Notes: a model not told the origin generated them from the sequence alone. A DNA stretch of 50,761 nucleotides from TMP-86 sp964247385 (GCA_964247385.1 CAXTUB010000018.1:1-50761), one strand, 5' to 3'. Counted from the stretch's first letter, positions 23,568-32,299 are shown. Numbers and translations: made by a program.

Positions 23568-24959
23568 ATGCACACAGAGGCGAGAAAAATCGGTTTCGTC
23601 AGTCTAGGCTGTCCCAAGGCGCTGGTTGATTCGGAACGCATCCTGACGCAGCTGCGGGCACGTGGCTATGAAGTCTCGGCGACTTACGACGCAGCAGATC
23701 TCGTCATCGTCAACACGTGCGGCTTCATCGACAGTGCAATTGACGAGTCGCTCGATGCCATCGGCGAGGCGCTCGCCGAGAACGGCAAGGTCATCGTCAC
23801 AGGATGTCTCGGCGCGCAGCCGCAGCGAATTCTCGCCCGTCACCCGCAGGTATTGAAAATCACCGGCCCGCAGCGCTACGAAGAGGTACTTGCATGTGTG
23901 CACGAGCATCTACCCGCGCGGCACGAGCCATTCCACGATCTCGTGCCGCCCCAGGGCATCAAGCTCACGCCGCGTCACTACGCCTATCTCAAGATCTCCG
24001 AAGGCTGCAATCATCATTGCAGCTTCTGCATCATTCCTTCGATGCGCGGCCGACTAGCCAGCCGACCCATCGATGCCGTATTGCGCGAAGCCGAAGCGCT
24101 GGTGCGCGCCGGGGTGAAGGAGCTTCTGGTCATCTCGCAGGATACGAGCGCCTACGGCAGCGACCTTCGATACGCACCGGGCGCTTGGGCCGGACGCGAG
24201 CGGCGCACGAAATTTCTCGACCTGGTGCAAGCCTTGAGCGAGTTGCCCGTGTGGACACGGCTGCACTACGTGTATCCCTATCCGCACGTGGATGAGGTCA
24301 TCTCGCTCATGTCCATGGAGCGCGTCTTGCCGTATCTCGACATTCCCTTTCAGCATGCGAGCTCGCGCATCTTGAAGCTGATGAAGCGGCCGGCGGGCGC
24401 GGTCGATACGCTCGAGCGCATCAAAGCGTGGCGCAAAATCCAGCCTCGGCTCGCGCTGCGCAGCACGTTCATCGTCGGTTTTCCGGGCGAAACAGAAGCT
24501 GAATTCGTCGAGCTGTTGCAATGGCTGGAGGAAGCGCAACTGGATCGCGTCGGCTGTTTCGAGTACTCGCCGGTCGAGGGTGCCGACGCGAATACACTGC
24601 CGAACATCGTGCCGGATGAAATCAAGCGACAGCGCTACGCCCGCTTCATGGAGGCGGCCGCGCGCATCAGTCAGAAGCGTCTTGCGCAACGCGTCGGAAC
24701 CCAGATGCGAGTCCTCATCGACCGGCTCGAGGGGGATGTCGCCGTGGGTCGTAGCTACGCGGACGCACCGGAAATCGACGGCCATGTGGTCATTCCCGCG
24801 GCTCGCTCGCTGCGCCCGGGCGCTTGGGCCGACGTGCGCATCGTCGCCTCATCCGCGTACGACCTGCACGCCCGACTCATCGCCAATCCGAAGGAATCGC
24901 TCGATGGAAATCATGAAAGACCGCGTCGCCGTCATCCACTATCGTCTGAAGCGGGATGA
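23568..24959 (+). CDS. rimO: Ribosomal protein S12 methylthiotransferase RimO
   Basis: Radical SAM enzyme that methylthiolates an aspartate of ribosomal protein S12. From the ATG at 23568 it is 463 residues. The N-terminal domain starts KIGFVSLGCPKALVDSE with cysteines for the second iron-sulfur cluster (NTCGF, VTGCLG), followed by the radical SAM motif CNHHCSFCIIP (CxxxCxxC) and the RimO signature SMRGRLASR. A C-terminal TRAM domain contains VLIDRLEGDVAVGRSYADAP. The last ~20 residues run into the following slyD gene (56-bp overlap). Confidence 0.96.
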   Translation: MHTEARKIGFVSLGCPKALVDSERILTQLRARGYEVSATYDAADLVIVNTCGFIDSAIDESLDAIGEALAENGKVIVTGCLGAQPQRILARHPQVLKITGPQRYEEVLACVHEHLPARHEPFHDLVPPQGIKLTPRHYAYLKISEGCNHHCSFCIIPSMRGRLASRPIDAVLREAEALVRAGVKELLVISQDTSAYGSDLRYAPGAWAGRERRTKFLDLVQALSELPVWTRLHYVYPYPHVDEVISLMSMERVLPYLDIPFQHASSRILKLMKRPAGAVDTLERIKAWRKIQPRLALRSTFIVGFPGETEAEFVELLQWLEEAQLDRVGCFEYSPVEGADANTLPNIVPDEIKRQRYARFMEAAARISQKRLAQRVGTQMRVLIDRLEGDVAVGRSYADAPEIDGHVVIPAARSLRPGAWADVRIVASSAYDLHARLIANPKESLDGNHERPRRRHPLSSEAG

Positions 24960-25386
24960 CGGCGAGGTCATCGACTCATCGCACGGAAGCGAGCCCCTGG
25001 CTTATCTGCACGGCAACGGCAATCTGGTTCCCGGATTGGAGAAAGCGCTCGAGGGCAAACAGCCCGGCGACCGCTTCGAAGTCAGCGTGACGGCGGCCGA
25101 AGGCTACGGCAAGCGGGATCCGAATCTGGTCAAGCGAGTGCCGCGGCGGGCGTTGGGAAAGCATGCGAACATCGTGAAAGGCGCGCAGCTGCAGATGAAT
25201 ACCGATTTAGGCACGCGCGTATTCACCGTGACCGCCGTGCTGGGCGACATGATCACGCTCGATGGCAATCACGAGCTCGCGGATACGAACTTGAATTTCG
25301 AGATCGAGATCGTCGAGGTGCGAGATGCGAGCGAAGAGGAATTAGAGCACGGCCATGTGCATGGTCCGGGTGGCCATCATCATTAG
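24904..25386 (+). CDS. slyD: FKBP-type peptidyl-prolyl isomerase, SlyD-like
   Basis: Peptidyl-prolyl cis-trans isomerase/chaperone of the SlyD class. The 160-residue protein has the FKBP halves DRVAVIHYRLKRDDGEVIDS and LAYLHGNGNLVPGLEKALEG around an inserted IF (chaperone) domain with TAAEGYGKRDPNLVKRVPR. The C-terminus is histidine-rich (HGHVHGPGGHHH), a short version of the metal-binding SlyD tail. The start chosen is the ATG at 24904; it overlaps rimO by 56 bp in another frame. Confidence 0.93.
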   Translation: MEIMKDRVAVIHYRLKRDDGEVIDSSHGSEPLAYLHGNGNLVPGLEKALEGKQPGDRFEVSVTAAEGYGKRDPNLVKRVPRRALGKHANIVKGAQLQMNTDLGTRVFTVTAVLGDMITLDGNHELADTNLNFEIEIVEVRDASEEELEHGHVHGPGGHHH

Positions 25387-25420
25387 AGGGCCGTCACGCC
25401 ATGCCCACCACGGTGGTGCT

Positions 25421-26287
25421 TCAAACCCATAAAGCGCCCAGCTGCGCATCGATCGAGCGCGGCTCGAATGGCTGGGTACCGCATCCCGGCGTCGAGGTCA
25501 GCTCGCCGAAATATACTTTGCTTCCGTTGTCATACAGATCAACGCGCACGAACGCGACCTCTTTGCCGAGGCTTGCGGCAATTTCCAACATGCTATCTAA
25601 ATGCTTCGGACGCGGCACGGGCTCGAGAATTCTTTCGCGGCGCGATTTGATGCCGGTGTCTCTCCAAGCCGTGTCGTACAACGCGCGCCGGTGCTGGCCA
25701 AAGCGGCCAACGTCGATTTGTATGAGCTCAACCTTCCCGCCAAACGTAAAGAACTTGTAGTCGCACGGCGCTTCGCCGGAACCATCATCGATGAATTCTT
25801 CCACCATGATGCGTCGTGGAATGTTCTTGTATTCTCGTTCGCGCAGCAACTCATAGAAGTCGGCAGCTAGCCACTCACGGCAGGTCCGCACCAGCTCGTC
25901 GCGATTCAGCGTGAATTTGTCTCGAACGACTCGCACCCAACCCGAGCCGTGGGTAGGCTTGACGACGAAGCTGCGCGGCAGCGCGTCGAAAGGAATATTG
26001 CCGGGATCTTCGGTGAGCCAGTGCAGCTCGGGCAAAATCTGTGCGCCAACGCGCCGGGCCACATAATCGCGCACCGCGTATTTGTCCGCGAACGTCGTGA
26101 AGATCGGCCTTCGCTCAAAAACCTTCCTGCGCAGAATTTTTTCGTTGAACGTTTTGGGACGCAGCAAGCGCGGAAATTCACCATGGCACTGGCGATGCTT
26201 GTTGACCGCGAAAATCAGGTTGCGTAAGTCCTCTGGAGCATATGCCTTGACGAATTTCTTGAGCAACCCCAACTCCCCCGCGTGCAA
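25421..26287 (-). CDS. TupA-like ATP-grasp protein
   Basis: A 288-residue protein of the TupA/ATP-grasp family found in polysaccharide and teichuronopeptide biosynthesis, where members are thought to ligate an amino acid or similar group. Visible are the family N-terminal pattern RPKTFNEKILRRKVFERRPI, KYAVRDYVARRVG, the ATP-grasp strands FVVKPTHGSGWV and MVEEFIDD, and the metal-site region YFGELTSTPGCG near the end. The start reads TTG (26285-26287), with a second TTG seven codons later that has a better-placed GGGGAG; no ATG is available. No polysaccharide genes are adjacent. Confidence 0.8.
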   Translation of the reverse strand: MHAGELGLLKKFVKAYAPEDLRNLIFAVNKHRQCHGEFPRLLRPKTFNEKILRRKVFERRPIFTTFADKYAVRDYVARRVGAQILPELHWLTEDPGNIPFDALPRSFVVKPTHGSGWVRVVRDKFTLNRDELVRTCREWLAADFYELLREREYKNIPRRIMVEEFIDDGSGEAPCDYKFFTFGGKVELIQIDVGRFGQHRRALYDTAWRDTGIKSRRERILEPVPRPKHLDSMLEIAASLGKEVAFVRVDLYDNGSKVYFGELTSTPGCGTQPFEPRSIDAQLGALWV

Positions 26288-26396
26288 GACGCGCCACGGC
26301 CAATATTTTCCAGCTCGAAGCCGCCACGTTCAGTACTTGTTGACAACACTCTAGCTCACGCGAGGGCCGCGGAGTCACCCATCGAGAATTTGCCAG

Positions 26397-26423
26397 AAAA
26401 TAAGTCAAACCGTGCTCGCACGG
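26397..26423 (-). terminator. Probable terminator after the CHAD gene
   Basis: On the minus strand CCGTG-CGAG-CACGG forms a compact hairpin followed by TTTGACTTATTTT, 13 nt after the stop codon of the CHAD gene. Confidence 0.6.
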
Positions 26424-26435
26424 GCGGCAACCAAA

Positions 26436-27326
26436 TTATTTTTTCCACGCCTTCCAGTATTTTCCAAAGCGGCGTTCGAACTGTTTCGGCTTCTGCTCGA
26501 AAATTCGCATGCCTAACGCGAACGATCGATTCTGCAACGTTTCTCGCCGGCGCTCGATTTGGGCGAAGAGCCGTTGCGTCCCGGTCTCCTGGTCTGCACG
26601 TCTACACGTGCTGCGAATCAAGTCGTGCAGAACGATCAAGTCATGATCATTTCCCAAAGCGTCGGAAAGATGATGCGCCTGTTCCGCAAGAGTTCTCAGC
26701 GGCGCAGGCCAGAGCGGGCGAAGAATACGCAGCTGTGCCCGCAAGTATTTCACTTGCTTGCGCCACTCATGCAGATCTGGCGTTTTTCGAGAGCTTGCGG
26801 TGTGGGCGGCGCGATACGCCTGCCGATAGGTGTGCACGAAACCGATGCGAATCACTCCCCCGCCCCCATTCAGATTGAGACTTGCGCATCGTCGGGCGGC
26901 CGCGCGGAGCTTTGCGCGTTGCGCACGCAAGGTCGTGCTGCGCAGCGCGCGATGCGAGTCGACGCGGCGTCGGCGCAGAGTTTGATCGAGCCGCTCCCGG
27001 TGCGGCTCCGCGTGGCGGTGTCGAGGCTCCAGTTGCACAAGCTTCTCCTGCAGCACCTCGGCATCTCGCACCCCGCTCAACGGCCGCGCCGCGTCGCGCA
27101 GCGCCGCGTTTTCGCGCCGGAACTTTCGCGGCCCGATGGCACTTTTCAACAGGCGCAATGACCCGCGCGCCTTTCTCAAGCTCTTGCGCGCTTCGTGGAT
27201 CTGCTGATCAGTCAATTTCTTATGCCCTAGCAGTTCGATGGCGCTCTCGATCTGACGCACCAGAATTTTTTGTACTCGCTGCACCGGCGGCGAATCCACT
27301 TTGAGCTGCGATGCCACGTCGGGCAA
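26436..27326 (-). CDS. CHAD domain protein
   Basis: A 296-residue protein with the conserved histidine alpha-helical (CHAD) domain, which binds polyphosphate in studied members. Its pattern is visible as IHEARKSLRKARGSLRLLK (conserved His plus basic helix) and DLHEWRKQVKYLRAQLRIL, with a later His/Asp motif LSDALGNDHDLIVLHDLI. The start is a TTG immediately after the TAA of the upstream pyrophosphatase gene, so the two are one transcription unit. The high Arg/Lys content fits an anionic polymer ligand. Confidence 0.88.
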   Translation of the reverse strand: MPDVASQLKVDSPPVQRVQKILVRQIESAIELLGHKKLTDQQIHEARKSLRKARGSLRLLKSAIGPRKFRRENAALRDAARPLSGVRDAEVLQEKLVQLEPRHRHAEPHRERLDQTLRRRRVDSHRALRSTTLRAQRAKLRAAARRCASLNLNGGGGVIRIGFVHTYRQAYRAAHTASSRKTPDLHEWRKQVKYLRAQLRILRPLWPAPLRTLAEQAHHLSDALGNDHDLIVLHDLIRSTCRRADQETGTQRLFAQIERRRETLQNRSFALGMRIFEQKPKQFERRFGKYWKAWKK

Positions 27327-27857
27327 TTACTCCTCGAGGGACTGCGAAAGGAGCCGGTATGCGCTGCTCGCGCCGGACCGTCCCGTGATCTCGAACTCAC
27401 GGCCTTGCGCCTCATTGTATGACGTAAAGAAATGCTCGATCTCTCGAAGCTCGCGGATGCCGAGGTCGCGAAGTTCGCGGAATTTCGGCTGATTGACCGG
27501 CGTGCAAATTGCGCCGACGAGCCGATCGTTCTGTAAGCGTTTGCCTTGCTCGCGTTGCACGGCGCGAAACGCGCCGATGAGGCGCACCGTGACCAGACAG
27601 CCCGCAAATAGCGGCGCATCGCTCAGCACGAGTACATCCAGCGCATCGCCGTCCTCGGCCTTCGTACCGGGAATGAAGCCGAAATCATAGGGGAAGGCGA
27701 GCCCCGCCGGCAGGACCCGGCTGAGCTTGAAGACGCCGAGCGCTTCGTCGAGCTTGTACTTATTGCGGCTGCCGCGCGGCGTGTCGATGACCACATGAAT
27801 GAGGTGAGCACCGGCGGCGCGCGTTGGAATGTCTGACGCGTTGCGAAGGAAATTCAT
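27327..27857 (-). CDS. Inorganic pyrophosphatase family protein
   Basis: Family I (soluble) inorganic pyrophosphatase fold, about 176 residues from the ATG at 27855-27857. It carries HVVIDTPRGSRNKYKLDE (substrate-binding start of the fold), FPYDFGFIPGTKAEDGDALD and the acidic signature DGDALDVLVLSD, in which Ala replaces the usual Pro. It differs from housekeeping Ppa in the C-terminal half and may have a specialised substrate. It is followed without a gap by a CHAD protein, linking the pair to polyphosphate/pyrophosphate handling. Confidence 0.87.
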   Translation of the reverse strand: MNFLRNASDIPTRAAGAHLIHVVIDTPRGSRNKYKLDEALGVFKLSRVLPAGLAFPYDFGFIPGTKAEDGDALDVLVLSDAPLFAGCLVTVRLIGAFRAVQREQGKRLQNDRLVGAICTPVNQPKFRELRDLGIRELREIEHFFTSYNEAQGREFEITGRSGASSAYRLLSQSLEE

Positions 27858-28103
27858 GGTTCGAGGGCAGTCAGTGTGCAGCGCACGGCGACTCAATCTC
27901 GATCGGGTGGATGCGGATATTGATGTAGGTGCGGCGGTTGCGCACCGCCGGCTGCAATTCTTTTAGCGCTTCGACTCCGTTGACCCTGACGCCGGCGACT
28001 CCATTGATCCCAATCGATTGACCCCTGGCGCTGGCTTTGAGTACGCTTTGCGTGCACCCATGTGGGCTCGCGTCGCCGTTCTGGCGCAGATTCGGAGGTT
28101 TCC

Positions 28104-28307
28104 ATGGCTACCGTTGCGTCAGTAATCCGCACAGATCATTTTTTCGATCAGCCTGATTATTCTTCCGCGGTGCGGCGCGTGTTGGCGCGCAAACCGGCGC
28201 TGTTCATCGACCATGTCGATCCCACGGTGCTGGCCGATGTCAAGCCGAGCATGCATGTGGTGCGCGAAGAAATCTTCGGGCCGTTCGTAGTAGCGCAATT
28301 GACTTGA
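28104..28307 (+). pseudogene. Small chimeric ORF ending in an aldehyde dehydrogenase fragment
   Basis: A 67-codon reading frame with a strong ribosome binding site (GGAGG, 5 nt before the ATG). Its first ~33 residues are not recognisable. Its C-terminal half, DPTVLADVKPSMHVVREEIF followed by GPFVVAQ, matches the aldehyde dehydrogenase motif that follows the catalytic region (PTVLxDVxPDMxxxREEIFGPVV). The rest of the dehydrogenase is missing on both sides. It directly precedes the lig operon (43 bp to ligK). Best read as a deletion remnant; a translated leader peptide is possible. Confidence 0.65.
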
Positions 28308-28350
28308 GCACTCGAATCAAACGCTGTTTCCCTCACGCGAGGCATGGCGC

Positions 28351-29040
28351 ATGAGCGTCGTGTACACCGATATTCAACGCGCCCGCGCCGACGTGATCGA
28401 TCGCTTCTCTGCGTTCGGCGTGGCCACGGTCCATGAGGCGCAGGGCCGCACCGGACTCACTGCTCCGGTGCTTCGGCCTATTTATCCAGGCACGCGCATT
28501 GCAGGCTCTGCTGTCACCGTGAGTGTTGCGCCGGCGGACAACTGGATGATTCATGTGGCCGTCGAGCAATGCCAGCCGGGTGATGTGCTGGTGGTGGCGC
28601 CGAGCAGTGATTGTGACTGTGGCTACGTCGGCGAGCTGCTCGCAATCTCACTGCGCAGCCGCGGCGTGCGGGCGCTCGTGATCGATGCCGGCGTACGCGA
28701 TGTCCGCGAGCTCGCCGTGATGAAATTTCCCGTATGGTCCAAGGTCATTTCCGCTCAAGGCACAGTCAAGAACACACTCGGCAGCGTGAATGCGTCCGTG
28801 GTGTGCGCGGGCGCGGTCGTCGATGCGGGCGACATCGTCATCGCGGACGATGACGGCGTGTGCATCGTGCCGCGCGGCGCGGCGGAAAAAATACTCGCTG
28901 CCTGCGCCGCGCGCGAAGCCAGGGAAGCCAAGGTTCGCGAGCGACTGCAGGCGGGCGAGCTCGGGCTCGATGTCTACGACATGCGAGAAAAGCTCGCCGC
29001 GTGCGGCTTGAGATATCTGACTCGACCGTCGCGAGACTAG
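28351..29040 (+). CDS. ligK: 4-carboxy-4-hydroxy-2-oxoadipate aldolase / oxaloacetate decarboxylase
   Basis: Last step of the protocatechuate 4,5-cleavage pathway: cleaves 4-carboxy-4-hydroxy-2-oxoadipate to pyruvate and oxaloacetate. The 229-residue protein belongs to the RraA-like class II aldolase family. Visible landmarks are FGVATVHEAQGRTGL, the loop CGYVGELLAISLRSRGVRAL, and the metal/substrate segment VIDAGVRDVREL with the paired Arg-Asp. A GAGG lies 8 nt before the ATG. It is the first intact gene of the operon. Confidence 0.93.
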   Translation: MSVVYTDIQRARADVIDRFSAFGVATVHEAQGRTGLTAPVLRPIYPGTRIAGSAVTVSVAPADNWMIHVAVEQCQPGDVLVVAPSSDCDCGYVGELLAISLRSRGVRALVIDAGVRDVRELAVMKFPVWSKVISAQGTVKNTLGSVNASVVCAGAVVDAGDIVIADDDGVCIVPRGAAEKILAACAAREAREAKVRERLQAGELGLDVYDMREKLAACGLRYLTRPSRD

Positions 29041-29069
29041 CGGACTTCTTAGACCGCCAGCAGCACCTC

Positions 29070-30089
29070 ATGATCATCGATTGCCATGGCCACTACACCA
29101 CGGCGCCGGCCGCGCACCAAAAATTTCGCGCCGCGCAAATCGCGGTGCTCGAAAATCAGGCTGCGCCGCCAAAGTTCGCGCAAATTTCAGATGATGAGAT
29201 TCGCGAGAGTATCGAGAGCCATCAATTGAGGCTGCAACGTGAGCGGGGCACGGATCTCACCCTGTTCTCGCCACGCGCTTCAGCCATGGGCCATCATCTG
29301 GGCGATGAGCGGATGTCAACCGCATGGACGCGTGCGTGCAATGATCTCATCCATCGGGTCACGCAGCTCTACCCCCGCAACTTTGTCGGCGTATGTCAGC
29401 TGCCGCAATCTCCGGACGTGCCGATTTCCCACTCCATCGGCGAGCTCACCCGGTGTGTCAATGACATGAAGTTCGTGGGCTGCAACTTGAACCCCGACCC
29501 CTCGGGAGGGCACTGGCGGTCGCCGCCGCTCACCGACAGGCATTGGTATCCGTTCTACGAAAAGATGGTCGAGCTCGATGTACCGGCAATGGTTCATGTC
29601 TCGAGCTCCTGCAATGCGAGCTTTCACGCGACCGGCGCGCACTACATCAATGCCGATACCACCGCGTTCATGCAGCTCATCGAGGGCGATTTGTTTCGCG
29701 ACTTCCCCACGTTACGTTTCATCATTCCGCATGGCGGCGGCGCGGCGCCCTATCATTGGGGACGCTACCGCGGCCTCGCCGACATGTTGAATCGTCCGCC
29801 GCTGCGCGAGCATGTCATGAAAAATGTTTTCTTCGACACGTGCGTATATCACCAGCCGGGAATCGAGTTGCTGGTGAAGGTCGTCGACGTGTCGAACATT
29901 TTGTTTGGGTCGGAGATGGTCGGCGCGGTGCGCGGCATCGATCCGGAGACCGGCCACTTTTTCGATGACACCAAACGCTACATCGACGCGCTCGACATTC
30001 CGGCGAGCGATAAGGCGGCGATTTTCGCCGGCAATGCGCGACGCGTGTTTCCACGTCTCGATGCGCTCTTGGAAGCGCAGGCGCCGTGA
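29070..30089 (+). CDS. ligJ: 4-oxalomesaconate hydratase LigJ
   Basis: Zinc amidohydrolase-superfamily hydratase converting 4-oxalomesaconate to 4-carboxy-4-hydroxy-2-oxoadipate. From the ATG at 29070 it is 339 residues, the length of known LigJ. Landmarks are the N-terminal metal motif DCHGHYTT (HxH), FVGCNLNPDPSGGHW, IIPHGGGAAPYHWGRYRG and the C-terminal GSEMVGAVRGIDPETGHFFD. It overlaps the next gene in a GTGA junction. Confidence 0.95.
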   Translation: MIIDCHGHYTTAPAAHQKFRAAQIAVLENQAAPPKFAQISDDEIRESIESHQLRLQRERGTDLTLFSPRASAMGHHLGDERMSTAWTRACNDLIHRVTQLYPRNFVGVCQLPQSPDVPISHSIGELTRCVNDMKFVGCNLNPDPSGGHWRSPPLTDRHWYPFYEKMVELDVPAMVHVSSSCNASFHATGAHYINADTTAFMQLIEGDLFRDFPTLRFIIPHGGGAAPYHWGRYRGLADMLNRPPLREHVMKNVFFDTCVYHQPGIELLVKVVDVSNILFGSEMVGAVRGIDPETGHFFDDTKRYIDALDIPASDKAAIFAGNARRVFPRLDALLEAQAP

Positions 30090-31084
30090 GCGGGCAGACT
30101 GCGGCGTTCGGCACCCCATCCATCGACGCGCCGATCCACACCATCCGCCCCGGTAGCCCGGCATGGCCTTCGAGATCGGCTTCCGGACCGTTCGCGATGG
30201 ATGCCCAATGGCTGCCGTTCCACCCATCACCCTCGCGGCCAAAGTTCACGCTGCCCGCCGGCGCCGTCGATGCTCATTGCCACGTATTCGGACCCGGCGC
30301 CGACTTTCCGTACGCGCCCGAGCGTAAATACACGCCGTGCGACGCTTCGAAGGAGCATCTTTGGGGGCTGCGTGACCATCTGGGATTCGAGCGCAATGTG
30401 ATCGTGCAGGCCACCTGTCACGGCGCGGACAATCGCGCCCTGGTCGATGCGCTGCGCGCATCGGCGGGCCGAGCACGCGGAGTCGCCACGGTGCGCGCCG
30501 ATGTCTGCAATTCCGAGCTGCACGCGCTCGACGCGGCGGGAGTGCGCGCCGTGCGTTTCAACTTCGTCAAGCGATTGGTCGACACGACCCCGCCGGAAGT
30601 GCTCACCGAGATCGCGCGGCGCATCGCGCCGCTCGGATGGCACATCGTTGTCTACTTCGAGGCCGCGGATCTGCCCGGACTGTATCGCTTTTTCGCATCA
30701 CTCCCCACCATCGTCGTGGTGGATCACATGGGCCGGCCCGATGTGACCCAGCCGGTGAACGGGCCGGAATTTGAGTTGTTCGTGCGCATGATGCGCGAGC
30801 ATTCCAACGTTTGGTCCAAGGTCAGTTGTCCTGAGCGCCTCTCGCGAGCCGGGTCGCCGGGTTTCGATGACGTCGTGCCGTTCGCGCGCCGCCTCGTCGA
30901 GAATTTTCCGGACCGCGTGCTGTGGGGCACGGACTGGCCGCATCCAAACTTGCGCGGCGACATGCCGGACGATGGCGTGCTCGTCGATTGGATTCCGCGC
31001 ATCGCTCGCACGCCGGAGCTTCAGCACCGGCTCTTGGTCGACAATCCGCTCAGACTGTATTGGAACGCGCATGGCGCTCGATAA
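30086..31084 (+). CDS. ligI: 2-pyrone-4,6-dicarboxylate lactonase (hydrolase) LigI
   Basis: Hydrolyses 2-pyrone-4,6-dicarboxylate to 4-oxalomesaconate. Amidohydrolase fold with VDAHCHVFGP (metal HxH), RNVIVQATCHGADN, RAVRFNFVKRLVD, VVDHMGRPD and WGTDWPHPN, all characteristic of LigI. The 332-residue reading starts at GTG 30086 overlapping ligJ. An ATG at 30197 would give 295 residues, matching the usual length of the family, and is the more likely mature start; the ~37 extra residues are low complexity. Confidence 0.94.
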   Translation: MSGQTAAFGTPSIDAPIHTIRPGSPAWPSRSASGPFAMDAQWLPFHPSPSRPKFTLPAGAVDAHCHVFGPGADFPYAPERKYTPCDASKEHLWGLRDHLGFERNVIVQATCHGADNRALVDALRASAGRARGVATVRADVCNSELHALDAAGVRAVRFNFVKRLVDTTPPEVLTEIARRIAPLGWHIVVYFEAADLPGLYRFFASLPTIVVVDHMGRPDVTQPVNGPEFELFVRMMREHSNVWSKVSCPERLSRAGSPGFDDVVPFARRLVENFPDRVLWGTDWPHPNLRGDMPDDGVLVDWIPRIARTPELQHRLLVDNPLRLYWNAHGAR

Positions 31085-31457
31085 GCCTTATTCCGACATT
31101 CCCGGCACCACGCTGTTCGATGCCGATCAGGCTCGAATTGGCTATCACCTCAACCAATTCTGCATGTCGCTGATGCGCGCGCAGAACCGCGAACGTTTCA
31201 AGGCCGGCGAACGCGGATATCTGGATGAATGGCCGATGTCGGAAGAGCAGAAGCTGGCCGTGCTCGCGCGCGATTACAACCGCATGATTTCACTCGGCGG
31301 CAACATTTATTTTCTTTCCAAGCTGTTCTCCACCGATGGCCGGAGCTTTCAGCACACGGCGGCGTCCATGACAGGCATGGCTCAAGAGGAATATGCCGCC
31401 ATGATGCTGGCCGGCGGCCGCGACCCGTCCTGGCCGGGCAGCGGCGACAAAAGCTGA
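31071..31457 (+). CDS. ligA: Protocatechuate 4,5-dioxygenase alpha subunit LigA
   Basis: Small, lid-forming subunit of the extradiol dioxygenase that opens the protocatechuate ring. It is 128 residues, all helical, with DIPGTTLFDADQARIGYHLN, GYLDEWPMSEEQK and YNRMISLGGNIYFLSKLFST, which are LigA landmarks. It starts 14 bp inside the end of ligI and its TGA overlaps the ligB ATG. Confidence 0.95.
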   Translation: MALDKPYSDIPGTTLFDADQARIGYHLNQFCMSLMRAQNRERFKAGERGYLDEWPMSEEQKLAVLARDYNRMISLGGNIYFLSKLFSTDGRSFQHTAASMTGMAQEEYAAMMLAGGRDPSWPGSGDKS

Positions 31458-32299
31458 TGGCTCGCGTGAGCGCCGGTGTCACCACCTCGCACGTGCCCGC
31501 CGTGGGCGCGGCGCTGGACCTTGGCCACTCGAGCGACGTCTATTGGCAGCCTGTGTTCAGGGGATACGATTTTTCCAAGCGCTGGATCGCCGAGAAAAAG
31601 CCGGACGTGGTGCTGCTTGTCTATAACGATCATGCGACCGCGTTCAGTCTCGACATCGTGCCTACGTTTGCAATCGGCTGCGCGGAAAATTTCCTGCCAG
31701 CCGATGAGGGCTGGGGTCCGCGGCCGGTGCCCACTGTCGTGGGACATCCAACGCTTGCCTCACACATCGCGCATTCGGTCATCTTGCAAGATTTCGACTT
31801 GACCATCGTCAACAAACTGGATGTCGACCATGGTCTGACGGTGCCCTTGTCGCTCATGTTTGGACAACCCGATGCGTGGCCGGTGCGGGTGATTCCTTTT
31901 CATGTCAATGTGGTGTTGTATCCGCCGCCCTCGGGCCGGCGCTGTTTCGAGCTGGGCCGCGCATTGCGGCGCGCGGTTGATTCATTCGATGAGGACTTGG
32001 ATGTGCAGATCTGGGGAACGGGCGGCATGAGCCATCAGCTGCAAGGCGCGCGTGCGGGACTCATCAACGCGCGATGGGATCAGGCATTCATGGATCGATT
32101 GATCGATGATCCGCAAGGGCTCGCTCACATGCCGCACATCGAATATCTCCGTGAAGCAGGCTCAGAGGGTATTGAGCTCATCATGTGGCTCATCATGCGC
32201 GGCGCGTTGAATGAAACGGTGACGGTGAAGCATCGTTTTTATCATGTGCCGGCATCGAATACGGCGGTCGGCCATTTGATTCTGGAAAATCGCTCATGA
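31457..32299 (+). CDS. ligB: Protocatechuate 4,5-dioxygenase beta subunit LigB
   Basis: Catalytic Fe(II) subunit; cleaves protocatechuate to 4-carboxy-2-hydroxymuconate-6-semialdehyde. The 280-residue class III extradiol dioxygenase keeps all ligands: His12 (TTSHVPAVG), His59 (YNDHATAF) and the Glu in EAGSEGIELIMWLIM. It also keeps the catalytic His of GTGGMSHQLQG. It starts at the ligA stop and overlaps ligC by 4 bp. Confidence 0.96.
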   Translation: MARVSAGVTTSHVPAVGAALDLGHSSDVYWQPVFRGYDFSKRWIAEKKPDVVLLVYNDHATAFSLDIVPTFAIGCAENFLPADEGWGPRPVPTVVGHPTLASHIAHSVILQDFDLTIVNKLDVDHGLTVPLSLMFGQPDAWPVRVIPFHVNVVLYPPPSGRRCFELGRALRRAVDSFDEDLDVQIWGTGGMSHQLQGARAGLINARWDQAFMDRLIDDPQGLAHMPHIEYLREAGSEGIELIMWLIMRGALNETVTVKHRFYHVPASNTAVGHLILENRS

